Source: Lutraria lutraria (lineage: Eukaryota > Mollusca > Bivalvia > Venerida > Mactridae). Taken from it: a stretch of DNA of 64,000 nucleotides. The notes beneath the pieces are model-generated. The model did no database searches and was not told the origin of the DNA. It saw nothing but the letters and a program-made list of their open reading frames with translations. A program made the translations under genes and the position numbers. Every line of letters begins with the position of its first letter. Within the stretch, counting starts at the first letter, position 1. Shown piece by piece: positions 1 to 18,300 of the stretch. The stretch spans positions 28,782,399-28,846,398 of the forward strand of contig OZ026841.1 in the NCBI GenBank assembly GCA_964023205.1, in the 5' to 3' direction.

Positions 1-316
1 ACTTAAAAGATTGTAGAATCTGTGCCAGATAATATAGCTGTACAAATTCAACTATTTGGTTTGCTGATTTCATGCTAGAATTGAATGAGCCATCCTCTAA
101 GCTGTGTTGGATGGCAACATATAAAAACATGTCTTTATCACTATTGGCTCAAAAGTTGGACTCAAGCTTGAAGGGTCACTAGTTAGATCAACTTGCTATT
201 ATGCATGAATGAGACACGACTTACAAAATGTAATTAGAACAAAATTTTACTGATTATTCATTTCTTTACTCAGTTGACTCTCCTTTAAAAGAACCTGTTT
301 TATTATTTTTTTTCAG

Positions 317-417
317 AAAGTTGCAGTAATCCTAAGTTCATACAACATCATTTATTACATTTTTACTGTGAGGAATAAAGTATGGCTCCCTAAGTATAAA
401 ACTACATTATATCTGCG
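317..417 (+). other. Probable 5' UTR part of the first PACRGL coding exon
   Basis: A pyrimidine-rich tract ending in CAG at 314-316 is a good splice acceptor, so the exon carrying the start codon may begin at 317, with an untranslated first exon further upstream or outside the window. The stretch has in-frame stops and no upstream coding. Positions 1-316 hold nothing recognisable and may be intron or promoter. Confidence 0.4.
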
Positions 418-5909
<5,492 letters not shown>

Positions 5910-6230
5910 AATCATTTCACCAAGGAGACTGAATCTTACAAATGTCAGGATCCCCTTTGTTTGTGTACACTTACAAATTCTTAATTATACATTCCAAAAC
6001 ACTCTTAAATAATAATGTTATTCTTGGACTTTTTCAAGTGTCAAAGGTGTGTTTACTTTTTTATATGATTTTATGCATTCAGGACTGTATTGTGATACAA
6101 TGAAATTAATGATGAAATGTACTTCTGTTGTGCCCTTCTAATTTGAAGTACTGTGTCAATTTCACTAATGTTTTTTTTTTCATTTTGTGAAAGTTTTTAA
6201 TAGAAATTAAATGCTAGTTTTAGAAAGAAT
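5910..6230 (+). other. PACRGL: PACRGL 3' UTR with possible poly(A) signal
   Basis: AT-rich sequence follows the stop. An ATTAAA hexamer at 6206-6211 is the first plausible polyadenylation signal; no canonical AATAAA lies nearby. The true mRNA end cannot be fixed by eye. Confidence 0.4.
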
Positions 6231-6410
6231 TTTTGTAGTTAGTTCATTTAGTCCGTCCATGTAATATTTATTATGATTGTATAAATAATTGGGTATTATA
6301 TAAACACACAGAGTGATAGATAATCTCTGTACATGTATTTAGTTACTAAGTATAAAACTGTGTAGGCTATGTGGAAGTGAACATCAGATTGGTTTTTGAC
6401 TGTGTATTTA

Positions 6411-6548
6411 CAGTCTACTCCGCTTATAAAGAAATCGTCGGAACCAGTCACTACCTCATAATAATCAGCTCTCATATGCGATATGTCCTGTGTTTAGAGA
6501 CCATATTTTGCTAATTTGATAGGTGGTTTGCGCAAACAAGTTCCACTG
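6411..6548. mobile_element. TA-flanked miniature transposon, diverged
   Basis: Begins CAGTCTACTCCGCTTATAAA and ends TTCCACTG, with TA outside each end (6409-6410, 6549-6550). The ends resemble the CAGTRNAACC pogo/Tigger-like group, but the interior does not match the other families here. Confidence 0.5.
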
Positions 6549-8396
6549 TATGTTTTGTTATTAGTCCATCCTTACTTGATTTTGATTCTAGCTTAGTGTT
6601 TAGTCTTCATTTCAAGACTCCAATTTAGTATTGTGTATATATCTGTAGATTATTTGAGAAACATATTCCGTAGGCATTTAATTTCCTTATACATATATTC
6701 AATTTGTTGATTCATTACAGTAAAATACTTGAAGCATGATTGTAAGCTAGAAGTAGCTGTGATGTTATTGATAAGATTTGTCTAAATTATTTTTGTGAAT
6801 TGTGACAACAATTGAAAATTGACCCTTTTTATTGTCTGAATTTTTTTTTATTTATTATTATTATTTTTTATATACCTGTATAACATTTTACTTATTTTCC
6901 ATTTATTTGGTTATGTGAGTTTAGAATCAAGATAAATACAGTAAAACTTAAGTAAACTGTGATCATGGGTCCCTCTTCAGTTAACTATCATTTATGTAAC
7001 AGGCTAAATGATCCTCTAAACAATGGTAGTCTGTGCACAAACATCATAATTATAAGGTCTTTCCTGTTGGGGATATTGTTAGTTAACATTGTTTCAGTGG
7101 GGCTTTTTGGGACCGATTTTGGGGCCCATTTCCCTGTAAAATACCATTTCCCTTCAGTAGAATTTCACTTTTCTTGGTAACATTTTGGTTAAAACAATCT
7201 TTTGATTGACCTGCAGGATACATCTTAGTAGATATCAAGGATATATTCTATTGGTAATTTAAAATAATTGTAAGGAACATAAAAATTATGTAATGTAACA
7301 ATAGTTACCCCACCCCCAAGACGCTATTTTTCCCCTCCCTTCTAAGGGCCAGCCACCTTTCCCATAAAGGTGAAAAACACTGTGCTTTTATTATTCACAA
7401 CAACTGTTTGAAACTTTTTTACTATTAACCCTCCTGCCAACCTAAGGTCTGATCAGAAATCTGTAGATCTGAGAATTCTTTTTAAAAAGCTGGCCTTGTG
7501 ATGTTACAAACATTCATATTATTCCAAATCAGTTTTGTTCTCACTTTTTGCTGTGTTACTAATATGCTAACTTTATGATGTGAGTTCCTTATTTGCTAAC
7601 TTTGAGACAAGTTATTCTTTATAACTCACGGTCAGTAAAATCCCATTCATAAGGCCATTGTTAAAAAGCTGTTGGTTAGCATACATAAGCTTTTTTTTTT
7701 AATTCCCAGAATGTTATTATTAATTTTGGTCGTTTTTTTTTCATTTTTTTTAATTCAAGCTTTTCTATTCGAGCATAATTAATTAATTATAGATATATAA
7801 TGTTAACAAATGAAGCCTTCCTATGTACTCATTGTTAAAATTTTAGGTCAGGTTACCACAAAGCTAAATTTTTAAGGGTGGCCTGAGTATTTAATGTATT
7901 CATTTGTATAAATAATCATGTTTTATGTACATGTATTATCATGAACAGAAACCGTTTTGGGTTTTAAAGCATTATAACCAGTTTTGCCCAAAATGATATA
8001 AGTATTTTGCCGTACAGTTATTCGGCCATTTATCTCTTTTCATGCATTTTTTTCAAGTGAAAATATGTATTGTTATTATAAGTGTTGGTTATTTTTGTTG
8101 ATTGATGCACAGTTTTGTTTGTTTGATTTAATGATTAAACAGCTAATACTTTAATATTTCATGTTTTATTTGCAACCAAAAAGTCAATGCTGCTTGACCC
8201 ATTCATTAAACCATGTAGGTAGTTGGTAGTTATTGACCAACTCGTTATTAAATCCAATCCACACAATTTTCGTACGATGAGCCTGCTTGTGATCAGCTCA
8301 ATATAGTTGCCACAATGGTAGTTGCATGTCTGTACATTCATGTCTTGGCTGTATTTCCCTTACGCATTGACATATTTGTTGTTTTTGCGTTCACTT

Positions 8397-8639
8397 AGGG
8401 CTTGAATTTAGACTTTTTTGCCACTAGCAATTTTTTGCTAGTACACAAAATTTCAACTAGCAAAATTTGAAATCCACTAGCAATTTTTTCACAACACTTG
8501 TTATTCAGAAACATTCATGTTATAACAAAATAGGATGTATTTTATGTACATGTAATTGTATTGCATAAAAAAAATTATAAAACAAACTAGCAAAATCTAT
8601 TTTTCACAAGCATTTTGCTAGTGTTAACTTTGAGCCTTC
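8397..8639. mobile_element. Inverted-repeat element rich in CTAGCAAAA, 5-bp duplication
   Basis: The 5' side reads AGGGCTTGAATTTAGAC and GCCACTAGCAATTTTTTGC; the 3' side carries the complementary GCATTTTGCTAGTG and TTTGAGCCTTC. CACTT flanks both ends (8392-8396, 8640-8644). Arms of CTAGCAAAA and TTTTGCTAG can fold internally. Confidence 0.55.
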
Positions 8640-9527
8640 CACTTGATGAAGTAAATTTCCATAATATCCTGACACCAAGCAGTATCGTCTACATCTTTGA
8701 GATTGGAATTCGAATCTTAGGTCCGTATGATGCCATTTTGTCTTTGTATATACATGTATATATATAGGTAAAGCACAAAACTCATTAGAAATCATAAAAT
8801 CTTCGATCAAAATTTTAACAAGGGCATAGCCAGCAATATGCACTTGCTTTCAATTTTCATTGTGAAATTAAAGATATGGCGGAAAATGTCAAAACTTTCC
8901 TGGACCCCCCCCCCCCCCCCCCAACAGGGGAAAATTTATAAGTGAATATAAGACAATTATATTCATTTTGAATTTGTATGTCATAATACAATTGAGTTAT
9001 AATGAAGCAATATAACATAATTCCTGCTAAACATATTTGTATTTAATATAAAAATCATAATTTATACATAATAAAATACATGCATATATATTAATGTTAT
9101 TTCTCCTATCATGTACATGTGTAATTGACACATGGTTAATTAATCAGACAGTTTACATAGAGTGGTATAATATACATGGCATGATAGCATTTATAAAACA
9201 AAGTTAAGAGTATGTCACAATTATTCCTAGTTAGAATTACACAAAGCACTAGATATCATAATTCTGTATTGGTTTAAAAGACCATTACAAACAAGGTATT
9301 ATCAATCTGGTATTCACTGCAGCACCAGATGTTCATTTAATCAATAGATGATGTTTTGTTCAATGACTTCGACAAGATGTAAAAACTCAATAATAAAAAC
9401 CACGTCCAGCTAGGTCTAATAAAACCTGTTGAAAATTAAAAATGCAGAGGAAATAATAAAATTTGTTCTGAATGTGCATAATTAATGACTAGAAGATTAC
9501 ATTGAAATGGTCTTGATATAATATTGT

Positions 9528-10672
9528 CAGGGTTGCCAGCAACTATGACTAAAAAAATTCCTTTTCACTGATTTTTCACTGACCAAAACCACAACATATT
9601 CTGACCTCCTTCGTATTTTGAACTTGACAGAGTTACAAACAACCAAATGAAATTAACTGTGTGCGACATTAATGATAGCCCTTTAGCCGATGGCTATTAA
9701 AATATATCAGGGCTGTTAAAAGTGCTGAATAGTCTGTGGTCCTATAGGCAATCAAAATCCACAGTAAGGCAGGTTAGAAATTTACTACATCACCAGTCCA
9801 ATTTATTACGGAAAATCTGTTGTCATAAGAATGTAATGGTCAGAGAAGAAGTTGACTGTATCACCCTAATTCCCTATTAATATATCCAGTACCAGAAATA
9901 TGGTTAAATAATGTTTTTATCAGAGAAATTCTGTATCCAATCTTAGCATTAACAAAAGATGGGCTGTTCGATGCTTATAAGTGTCAAAGATGCAATACCT
10001 ATGTCTGATTACATTGCTTCTTCACAAAAGTTCTTTGACATACATGTAAGTGTTTTTCCTTAATCTAAGTCAATTACTTTTTAGCTATGGGTTATTATCA
10101 AAATTTGGGAGACCACAGCCATACTGGTTACCATGTTCAAAAAGTTAATGTCACACACTGTATAATGAGGTGGCTTTAGTCAATGAGCTCAAAGGTTGCA
10201 AACTCCTATTTGCTTCTACAATAGATAATTTGCATAAAGTAGTAACGATGATGCTCTGTGCATACATTGTACTAGTACCCTGTTCCTACAAAATGACAGA
10301 AAATGTATGTTAATCTGCTCTGGGGGCAAGTGTTGCAAAGCCTTTCAGTCTTCAAGCAGAGACAATTTAGAAAAAGAAATGCATGTACATGCAAAGTAAA
10401 CACTGTACAAATTTTTCTCAGACAAATGTCAACAATGAATATCTGAATAAAAAACCTTTAGAATAAAAACTAGTATTAATTTGTAAGACTTGAAAACTGC
10501 AATAGTCATACTTTCTACTGTCATTTATGAATATATGAGATAACTTTCAAGCTTTGATATCATTTTTCCCTGACTTTTCAGGAATTTCATTTTCACTGAC
10601 CAATTTTCGAAATTCCCTGCCCATGAATTTTTTTAAATTTTCCCCCGACTTTTCAGGTCACTGGCAACCCTG
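9528..10672. mobile_element. 1.1-kb non-autonomous DNA transposon, CAGGGTTGCCAG termini
   Basis: Starts CAGGGTTGCCAGCAAC and ends GTCACTGGCAACCCTG. The subterminal sequences also mirror each other (TTTTCACTGA blocks and TTTTCAGG). ATTGT lies immediately outside both ends (9523-9527, 10673-10677). No transposase frame is visible. Confidence 0.65.
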
Positions 10673-10989
10673 ATTGTGGTGGTCAATAAGTGAAGTTATA
10701 TTAATGCATATGAACATGAACCTTTACAATGTTTTAAATATTGGCAAGAAATAGTTGTTAGTCGATCCTTACAAATAAAATTATGTTATGATTATTGTCT
10801 AAGACTAAGTTTCTGAGTAATTCTTGTAGTATAAAATAATTACTGGTAAGATAATTTAACATAAAAACATTCTGCAACAAAATATCTGCATGTTGTGTTA
10901 TGCCTTTACTTTATCATTTGATAATAAAAATAATTTAAAACTAGATTAAAAACATGATATCATGAAGTGTAGAATTTAATACTGATGTA

Positions 10990-11168
10990 CAGTTAAAACC
11001 TGTGTCAGTGGTTACCTCCGAATAAATGCCACCCTGTAAATAAAGGCCATAATTAAAAAGTTTTCATTGATTATTTAAAACAAAATGATCCCCAAATAAA
11101 GGCCACTTGTCAATATAAGTCACACTATGTTTTTCCCAAGAGATGGCCTTTGTTCACAGGTTTGACTG
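10990..11168. mobile_element. TA-flanked miniature transposon, AATAAAGGCCAC family, copy 1
   Basis: Ends CAGTTAAAACCTGTG and CACAGGTTTGACTG with TA on both sides (10988-10989, 11169-11170). The interior has several AATAAAGGCCA motifs and a CAAAATGATC centre. Relatives: 31893, 34965, 45313, 54668, 55500 and 61998. Confidence 0.7.
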
Positions 11169-11326
11169 TACATTTTCAAAGTTTATTTAGTCTTAACTTC
11201 GATCAATGACTAAGAAATCAAAGATTGAAAATATAAATTATGTAAGATTTAAAAAGGCACATAAATACATTTATAAATATATTAATTCTGGGTACAATAT
11301 GCGCACCGATGGGGTGCAACAATATA

Positions 11327-11634
11327 CAGTACAACCGCTGAAAACGACTCCATGAAAACCGGATTTCTCAGAAAACCGGACTTTTTTGCAAGTCCCCATT
11401 TTTCTTGGAAGTCACAGAAAATTCTCTGAAAACCGGATTTCTCAGAAAACTGGACTCTTTTCAAGTCCTCTTTTTTCAAGGAAGTTATGGAAAATTCTCT
11501 GAAAACCGGATTTCTCAAAAAAAACTGGACTTTTTCAAGTCCCCATTTTCTTGGAAGTTATGGAAAACTTTCTGAAAGCTTTCGTCCCAGTCTGGAAGGG
11601 GTCCAGTTTTCAATGGTTTTACTGTTCCAGTCTA
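11327..11634. mobile_element. TA-type miniature transposon with internal ~76-bp tandem repeat
   Basis: Starts CAGTACAACCGCTGAAAACG and ends CAATGGTTTTACTG. Inside, GAAAACCGGATTTCTCAGAA recurs three times (about 11,354, 11,430 and 11,502), each followed by an AAGTCC and CTTGGAAGT block. A minus-strand frame through it is a repeat artefact. Confidence 0.55.
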
Positions 11635-12027
11635 GTTATTGCAAAGCAGCATAGAGTCTGTACATACTACAGAGCAAAATCACTGTACAGACTGCTTTAA
11701 TATATCGGTACAAAGTTGATGCATTGCAATAAATTCACACACCATGATTATTATAGTGTAATTTAATAGTCTTATTTACCTCATGTGAGGCTGATTCATC
11801 CCTTTGACGAACAAATCATGTATAATATCATAAACATTACCATTACTTCTTGATCCATCCTATCTATACAGGGCATTGCTGCTTTGAATTTATCCTTTGA
11901 TTTTACCACCACATTCAGCTGATGCTGCACAATTATTTTTTGAAGTGGTTCTAGTACATGTTGTACGTTAATTCAGTTTTTCAACACATCAATGTATAGT
12001 AATGTGGGTTGACTTACAATAACATAT

Positions 12028-12033
12028 TTTATT
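12028..12033 (-). terminator. Possible poly(A) signal of the CSRP-type gene
   Basis: TTTATT on the plus strand reads AATAAA on the minus strand, 218 bases past the stop codon. It is the first canonical hexamer downstream of the gene. Confidence 0.5.
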
Positions 12034-12250
12034 GCAATATATAGTTTCATCCAAAGGTGACTAGTAGGTTGTTGGGATGGCTATGATGGTAAATTTGGGC
12101 CTAAAATATAACTAAACGTGTTTTTGGTCCATGTGGCAATGTTCGACCTTAGTTCACCAAAATACCATCCCAGCAATATACAAGCTCCCCATTATTGGAC
12201 CCCTTACATAAACCATGCATAATATATGATGAAGAATAAAGAGATGGTCC

Positions 12251-12321
12251 TTAGTTGAGCTTAGATAACTTTGAAAGAATGAAACACATAAGCATCATTG
12301 TCAATGATACAGCAGCTGTGC
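12251..12321 (-). CDS. CSRP-type gene terminal exon 10: hydrophobic tail
   Basis: Encodes TAAVSLTMMLMCFILSKLSK then LN and TAA (12253-12251). A hydrophobic run close to the C-terminus after a small-residue stretch fits a GPI signal or a short membrane anchor; the lysines make a membrane anchor equally possible. Confidence 0.78.
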
Positions 12322-15300
12322 CTGAAAAATAAAACAAGAATGCTGTTATATACAAAGTTCTTCAGCAAAGGGGAATAATGATGTAATATTCAATGTACTA
12401 ACTATTTGAATTACCTCCCATTATGCATACAATCTAAATACATACTTGTATATATATGATATATAATAAATTATGTTTATACACGCCGTTATTTAATTCG
12501 TAAGAATGATATCTCTGGAATTTATGTGTATGGGCATAGGGGGCTAGCATGTTGAAGAAAGCTGCATAATGGTGTTTTTGGCCTAAAATGGCCACCAAAA
12601 CCACATGTATCATACATGTACAAATTTTAGACCTAAAACACCATTATATGTCATCCCTAAAACATGCTTACCCTCTATGTGTAGCAGTAGGTACATTTAA
12701 TTGGGATGTTTCATGAAATTAAAGTCATATTAAACTTATCTGCATACGACATTATCTCATCCTTTTCAATGTCCCAGTTTTACCACCTAATTCATGATGT
12801 ATAATCATAAATCTAGAATCAAGCATGATCCATTAAATTCTTATTGTATAAATATTAAGCATTGTATTAATTTATGAACTAAGCACAAACCTGCACGGCT
12901 AGTCGTACACTGATCATCAGGTGCGTATTTGCCAAGTAAATTGAAGTTTCCACTTGATATAACATCAGCGAATTGTTCTCGCAAAGAAGTTTTGTTTTCA
13001 CCTAAAAAAAGAGGCTGTATGTTAACGTCATAAACACTCAATCTATGACTGTACATCTATGAGTAATGAATCAAACAAAAGCTTGTCTCATCATAGCCTG
13101 AATGTCAATACTTAAGCTGTACAAATAATTTGTTTACTTCAAATATTTAAACAATATTTCATCACAATATCTTTATCCTTAATGAAGTTATTCGCCGGAA
13201 ACTGATTTTCTATATTTAGTAACAGTGACCTTGACCCAACTGACCCCAAATACAATCCAAAGCAAAGTTTTTATGCAAGGATTTTAAATACCAAGTTTAG
13301 TCAAGATTAGTCATTCCAAATGTAAATTATTGACCGGACTCTGATTTTCTATATTTAGTAACAGTGACCTTGACCCCATAGATCCCAAACACGATTCCAT
13401 GCTAGGTTTTGATTCATGATTGCTAAGTTTAAATGAGTCAACATTGGTAATTCCAAACTTTAGTCATTGACCGGACACTAATTTTCTATTTTTAGTAACA
13501 GTGACCTTGACTCCACATATCCCAAATACAATTCCATGCTAGGTTTTCATTCAAGGATCCTACATACTAAGTTTAGTCAAGATTTGTCAATCCAAGCTAA
13601 AGTTATTGACCGGACACCACCTGTTTGACGCCTGTCCACCCACCCGCCCGCCAAGAGGGCCAGGATGGACCTATATCGCTCACATGACAATCACTGTTCA
13701 ATCATTAAAACTTTGTTTTGAACAGGTGACCAAGTTTTTGACCCCTAGATGACACATGTTAGAACTTGTCGTACATATAAATAAGACAAACATATTCTGA
13801 CAAAATTTGGTGAAGATCCGATCAAAACCATGAAAACTACAGCATAGACAAGGTTTTCCTAAGATTTGACCTCATGACCTGGTTTTTGACCCCATATGAC
13901 ATATGTTAGAATTTGTCTTACATATCATTAAGACAAACATTCTGACAAGGTTTGATGAAAATACAATCAAAATTTGACATCTACAGTATTAATAAGGTTT
14001 TTCCCAAGATTTGACCTTGAGACCTAGTTTTTGACCCTAGATGACCCATATTTGAACTTATCCCTTATATCATCGAGATGAACAATCAGACAAGATTTTG
14101 CCAAATTTCAATTAAAACCATGCAATTTAGTGCTTTTACAAGATTTTTACCTAAGATTTGACCTGGTGACCCAGTTATTGACCCAGGCAGACCCATATTC
14201 AACCTTGTCCCACATATTATTGAGGCAAACATTCTGACAAGGTTTGGTGAAGATCCAATCAAAACTGTGACATCTACAGTATTAACAAAGTTTTTCTAAG
14301 ATTTGACCTAGTTATTGACCCCCAGATGACCCATATTTGTACTAGACGATTATATCATTAAAACAAACAATTTGACAAAGTTTGGTGAAGATCCAATAAT
14401 AACTGAAATCTACAGTGTCAACATGGTTTTTCATAAGATTTGACCTAGCCACCTAGTTTTTGAACCAAGATTACCCATGTTGCAAGATATTATAAAGACA
14501 AACATTCTGACAAGGTTTCGTGATCATCCAATCAAAACAGCGACTTCTAGAGTGTTCACAAAGTTTTCCAGCAATTTGCCCTAGTGACCTAGTTTTTCAC
14601 CGGAAATGACCCATTATCAAACTAAACATTCTGACAAAGTTACAAGATCCAATCAAAACAGTGATTTCTAAAGTGTTCACAAGGTTTCCCTTATTTGGCC
14701 CTGGTGACCTAGTTTTTCAATCAAAATGGCCCAATATCGGGCTTGTCCGAGATTTTGTTAATATTAATGTTCTGACCCAGTTTTGCTCAAATTGAGCTAA
14801 AAATGTTGCCCCTAGTGTGTTCACAAGGTAAAGTTTGACGCCGCCGGACGGAGACTGATCTTAAAAGCTCACCCTGTCACTTTGTGACATGTGAGCTAAA
14901 AACAGCAATAGCCAAGGTCATTTGGCATTTTGGCAATCCCACCTTTAACGGTGGAGGAAGAACCAGGACAGCTACCTCACATATGAAATCTGTTAATCCT
15001 GGGACACATTTGTACTCACAGCATTGAGTGGCTATGCCACAGTCTTTGAATTAGTTTTTTGTGTCAGGTTGCCCGACTATAAACTTTATGAAGGAAATTC
15101 CAATATGAGGTTGTCCCCCAAAAGACATAAAGAAGGGAAAAAATCCTTTCAGACAGGGGGCAACCTACTAATACGAAGGCTGCTATGGTGATTACCAGTC
15201 AGAGACCTTGCTCCCTCAACTACAGAGACCACAAGTATATAAAGTTGAAATTTAGGGGAAATATTTATCACCGGATCCAAAATAAGTGCTTGTTATAATC

Positions 15301-18300
15301 AAGTGGTCTTGATGTTGAAACGGTCACCAAACAAGGTTCTAAAAACTCTTTTTGAAGTAAGAAACTTTTGTGCAGGTGGTAAAAATTAATCACTTGCTTG
15401 AATATTTCGTTAAGGTTAGTGAAGTAAGTAAGTCAAAGGCAGCGAAATAAATTTGTAAAGGTTAGATTACTTTGTACTGGTAGCTTAGATAATATCAGAC
15501 ATTTTCAAAAACATGCAATTGCATTTTTTTTTAAATAGGAAATTTGTCGTTAAGGAGCCAATTAAATTTTGATCTACATATGATTTGTTAAAGTCCGAAT
15601 TGTCAAGATAACTCCCAATTTCTGACACTATAATAATAATTTCTTTTTTTTGTTTTCACAATTCAAAACCTAATCTATAGTAGTAAAAACAAACACTCAG
15701 TGTCTTGTTTCAGGATATTCAAAGTAAGACTTTGATATTGGTAATGGGAGACGGAATTTTATATACCCCGGTAAACCACAAACTATTACAAGGCATCTTT
15801 ACTGATGCTAAGTTTAATTACTAACAATTCAAGTGAAATATAACATATGCTGTGTATAACTTATCATATCTTTCTAAAGATACACAAACTTTAAGATAAA
15901 ATTCATCACAAAAAATAAACAATGAAATCATATGTTCTTGTTGATATAACATCATAATAGATTGAGGCAATTGCTTAAAGTCCTGTTAGCTTTTTGCTAT
16001 AAAAAATATATGCAAAAAACAAACACTAATTTCGCTGTAATTTTGCTTTTGTAAACTTGATATATATAGAGCGCATGACGTTACTTCATGCCGTGTGCAA
16101 AATATGACTGTGGGAAAACACAGCTGTTATAAATCGTTTTTTAATGATATTGAAAAAAAAATACGATAGTGGTTTTGGATACATTTTTTCTTGCTATGAA
16201 ATATGCACGCGAGGAAAACACACCTGTTCCTCTGTTACATATTAACAAACAAAAACTATCACGACCGATAAATTTATATGATTATGGGACTTTAAACTTG
16301 GTAGTTTGTTGTTCACAAGAAACAAAAAAAAATGTATGATCGTATTTCTTCGTAATATTATACAGTGAAACCTCTCAGAAGTAACACCATTTAGGAGTAG
16401 CAAATTTATGTCGTTGTTGAGAGGTTGTTGCTCTAGAGAGGTGAATTAACAGTTGAATCGTGCAATGAGAGAAGATCATGCTGTTGTAGCAGGGAGGTTG
16501 TAGCTCGAGAGAAGGCTGCTCTGGAGAGGTTGTACTGTATATGTATACTGGTTCCCGTTCCATGTTGCAGTGCACCAAAGGAACAGGTACGGTCTAAAAT
16601 ATCCAGCCATCTGATTGGTCAACCCGTTTTAGCTATTTAATTGGTTGATGTTCATTTGAGAAACATCGGGGATATCCGTGTAACCGATAAATGTACGTGG
16701 AGATGATAGTGCTAATGTCTGAATACCTCACGGATACTCTTTATTCAAAATAACTTAAAAGAAATAGATGCCTGAAGTTACTATGTGAATATTCGTTAAA
16801 GAATAATCCTATGAATCTTAAAAATATCAATTAATGCCTTTTTTTGTTGTTGTAAGATGATTTTCTTTTAAAAAATCATATGTATAAATATATGTATCGT
16901 TCGGTCTAATATATATCAATTCCTTTAAAACATATTATTTACAATTAAAATATTGATCTTACATATGAAATGAATATCAGCATAAGTTATGTCAAGTTAT
17001 TTTTTTGTTACTTGAATTTCTTTTCATTAAGACCTACACAGAACTGAATTAAATTAAGAGTAAGATTATGATCTATGTTGTACATGTATATTGCCAATTT
17101 AACACGGTATCAGGCACAAGTGCTCAAGAATATATTGATCCCCTTCGGTGAAATGATCCATAAAATATTTCTCCCTTATAAGGGTACAGGAAGTGTGACG
17201 GTCGTGTTACATAATATTGCGTAACAACTTTTTAATTGGCTACTTATCTTGATTTTACAAATGCATGTATTGAAATTGAGACTATGATACATGCATATAC
17301 CGGTCCATTGATTATCAACTATATTGTTTGCATTAATTAATTTTAAAACATGTAGTCCAGAATCAGATTCGGCACGACTTTTAGATTTATTATAAGCATT
17401 GCATATTTATAGAAATTTTATAAGAATATAAGATCTAGTTGTTATATATATACTCAAAAAGTTGCAACTGTGTACCGTGACAAGGACTTATATACATACG
17501 GTGATTAATGTTATTTTACAGTTCAACGAATAATAATAAAAATTATAAAAATCTACACAAGTGAAAAATATTCTCACACACCAACCGTGATCGAGAACTT
17601 GATTTTAAAAATATTTCTTAAATATTTTTTTAAAGGGTCGGTATTCTATTTCTTAACTAAATTTTTTAAACATATAGAACGTGAATTGCTTTATTATCAG
17701 CATGCATAATTACATAAATAATAATATATTATAAAATCATGTTAAAAACTCCAAAAGTTACAAAATGTGTTCAGTGATTAATGTTATTGTACAGTTCAAG
17801 ACAAAGTGATACTGCAATTAAGTCAAAAGCATATTTTAAAAAAAAAAATTTCTAACATTGATCGTGACCGAGAACTCGATTTTTTAAAAAGACTTGATAA
17901 ATATCTTTTTTTAAACGTCAGTAGTCCATTTCGAATTACACATAAGTAGGCTGTGTGTATTCAAATGAAACTTTATTAATAGTTGGCTTTGTACACACAA
18001 GTCAACGGGAACCAGTTTAGTTTGATAACCACACACTTCTGAGTTATGCCCCTTGATGCTTTGAAAAAATAATTTTGAAGGGCATATTTTTTTACCTAAT
18101 GGCCCTCTTGTTAGCATTTAAGTTTGAAACTAGACAACTCTGGTATCAATCTCAAACAAGATTTCCATTATAAGACAAACTCTATCTGCTAGCTATAGTT
18201 TTAAGATTATTGGTCAGACTGAAAAATGGGAGCAGCATGATTTGACTGAAAAACTAAATTTATGACCTCAGATAAGATAATTGACCTCAATTATCTGATT

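Larger units (their letters stand above)
6231..12027. other. Intergenic region between convergent genes
   Basis: No exon-like frames are found. It holds short DNA transposons (6411-6548, 8397-8639, 9528-10672, 10990-11168, 11327-11634), a 17-base C run near 8907 and AT-rich filler. A fragment at 7095-7375 (GGGGCTTTTTGGGACC, TCCCCTCCCTTC) belongs to the degraded repeat family also seen near 34,340 and 43,510. Confidence 0.7.

Noticed and set aside
6959..7180. 73-codon frame near the PACRGL 3' end
   Set aside because: Overlaps the degraded dispersed repeat family and lacks splice or domain evidence.
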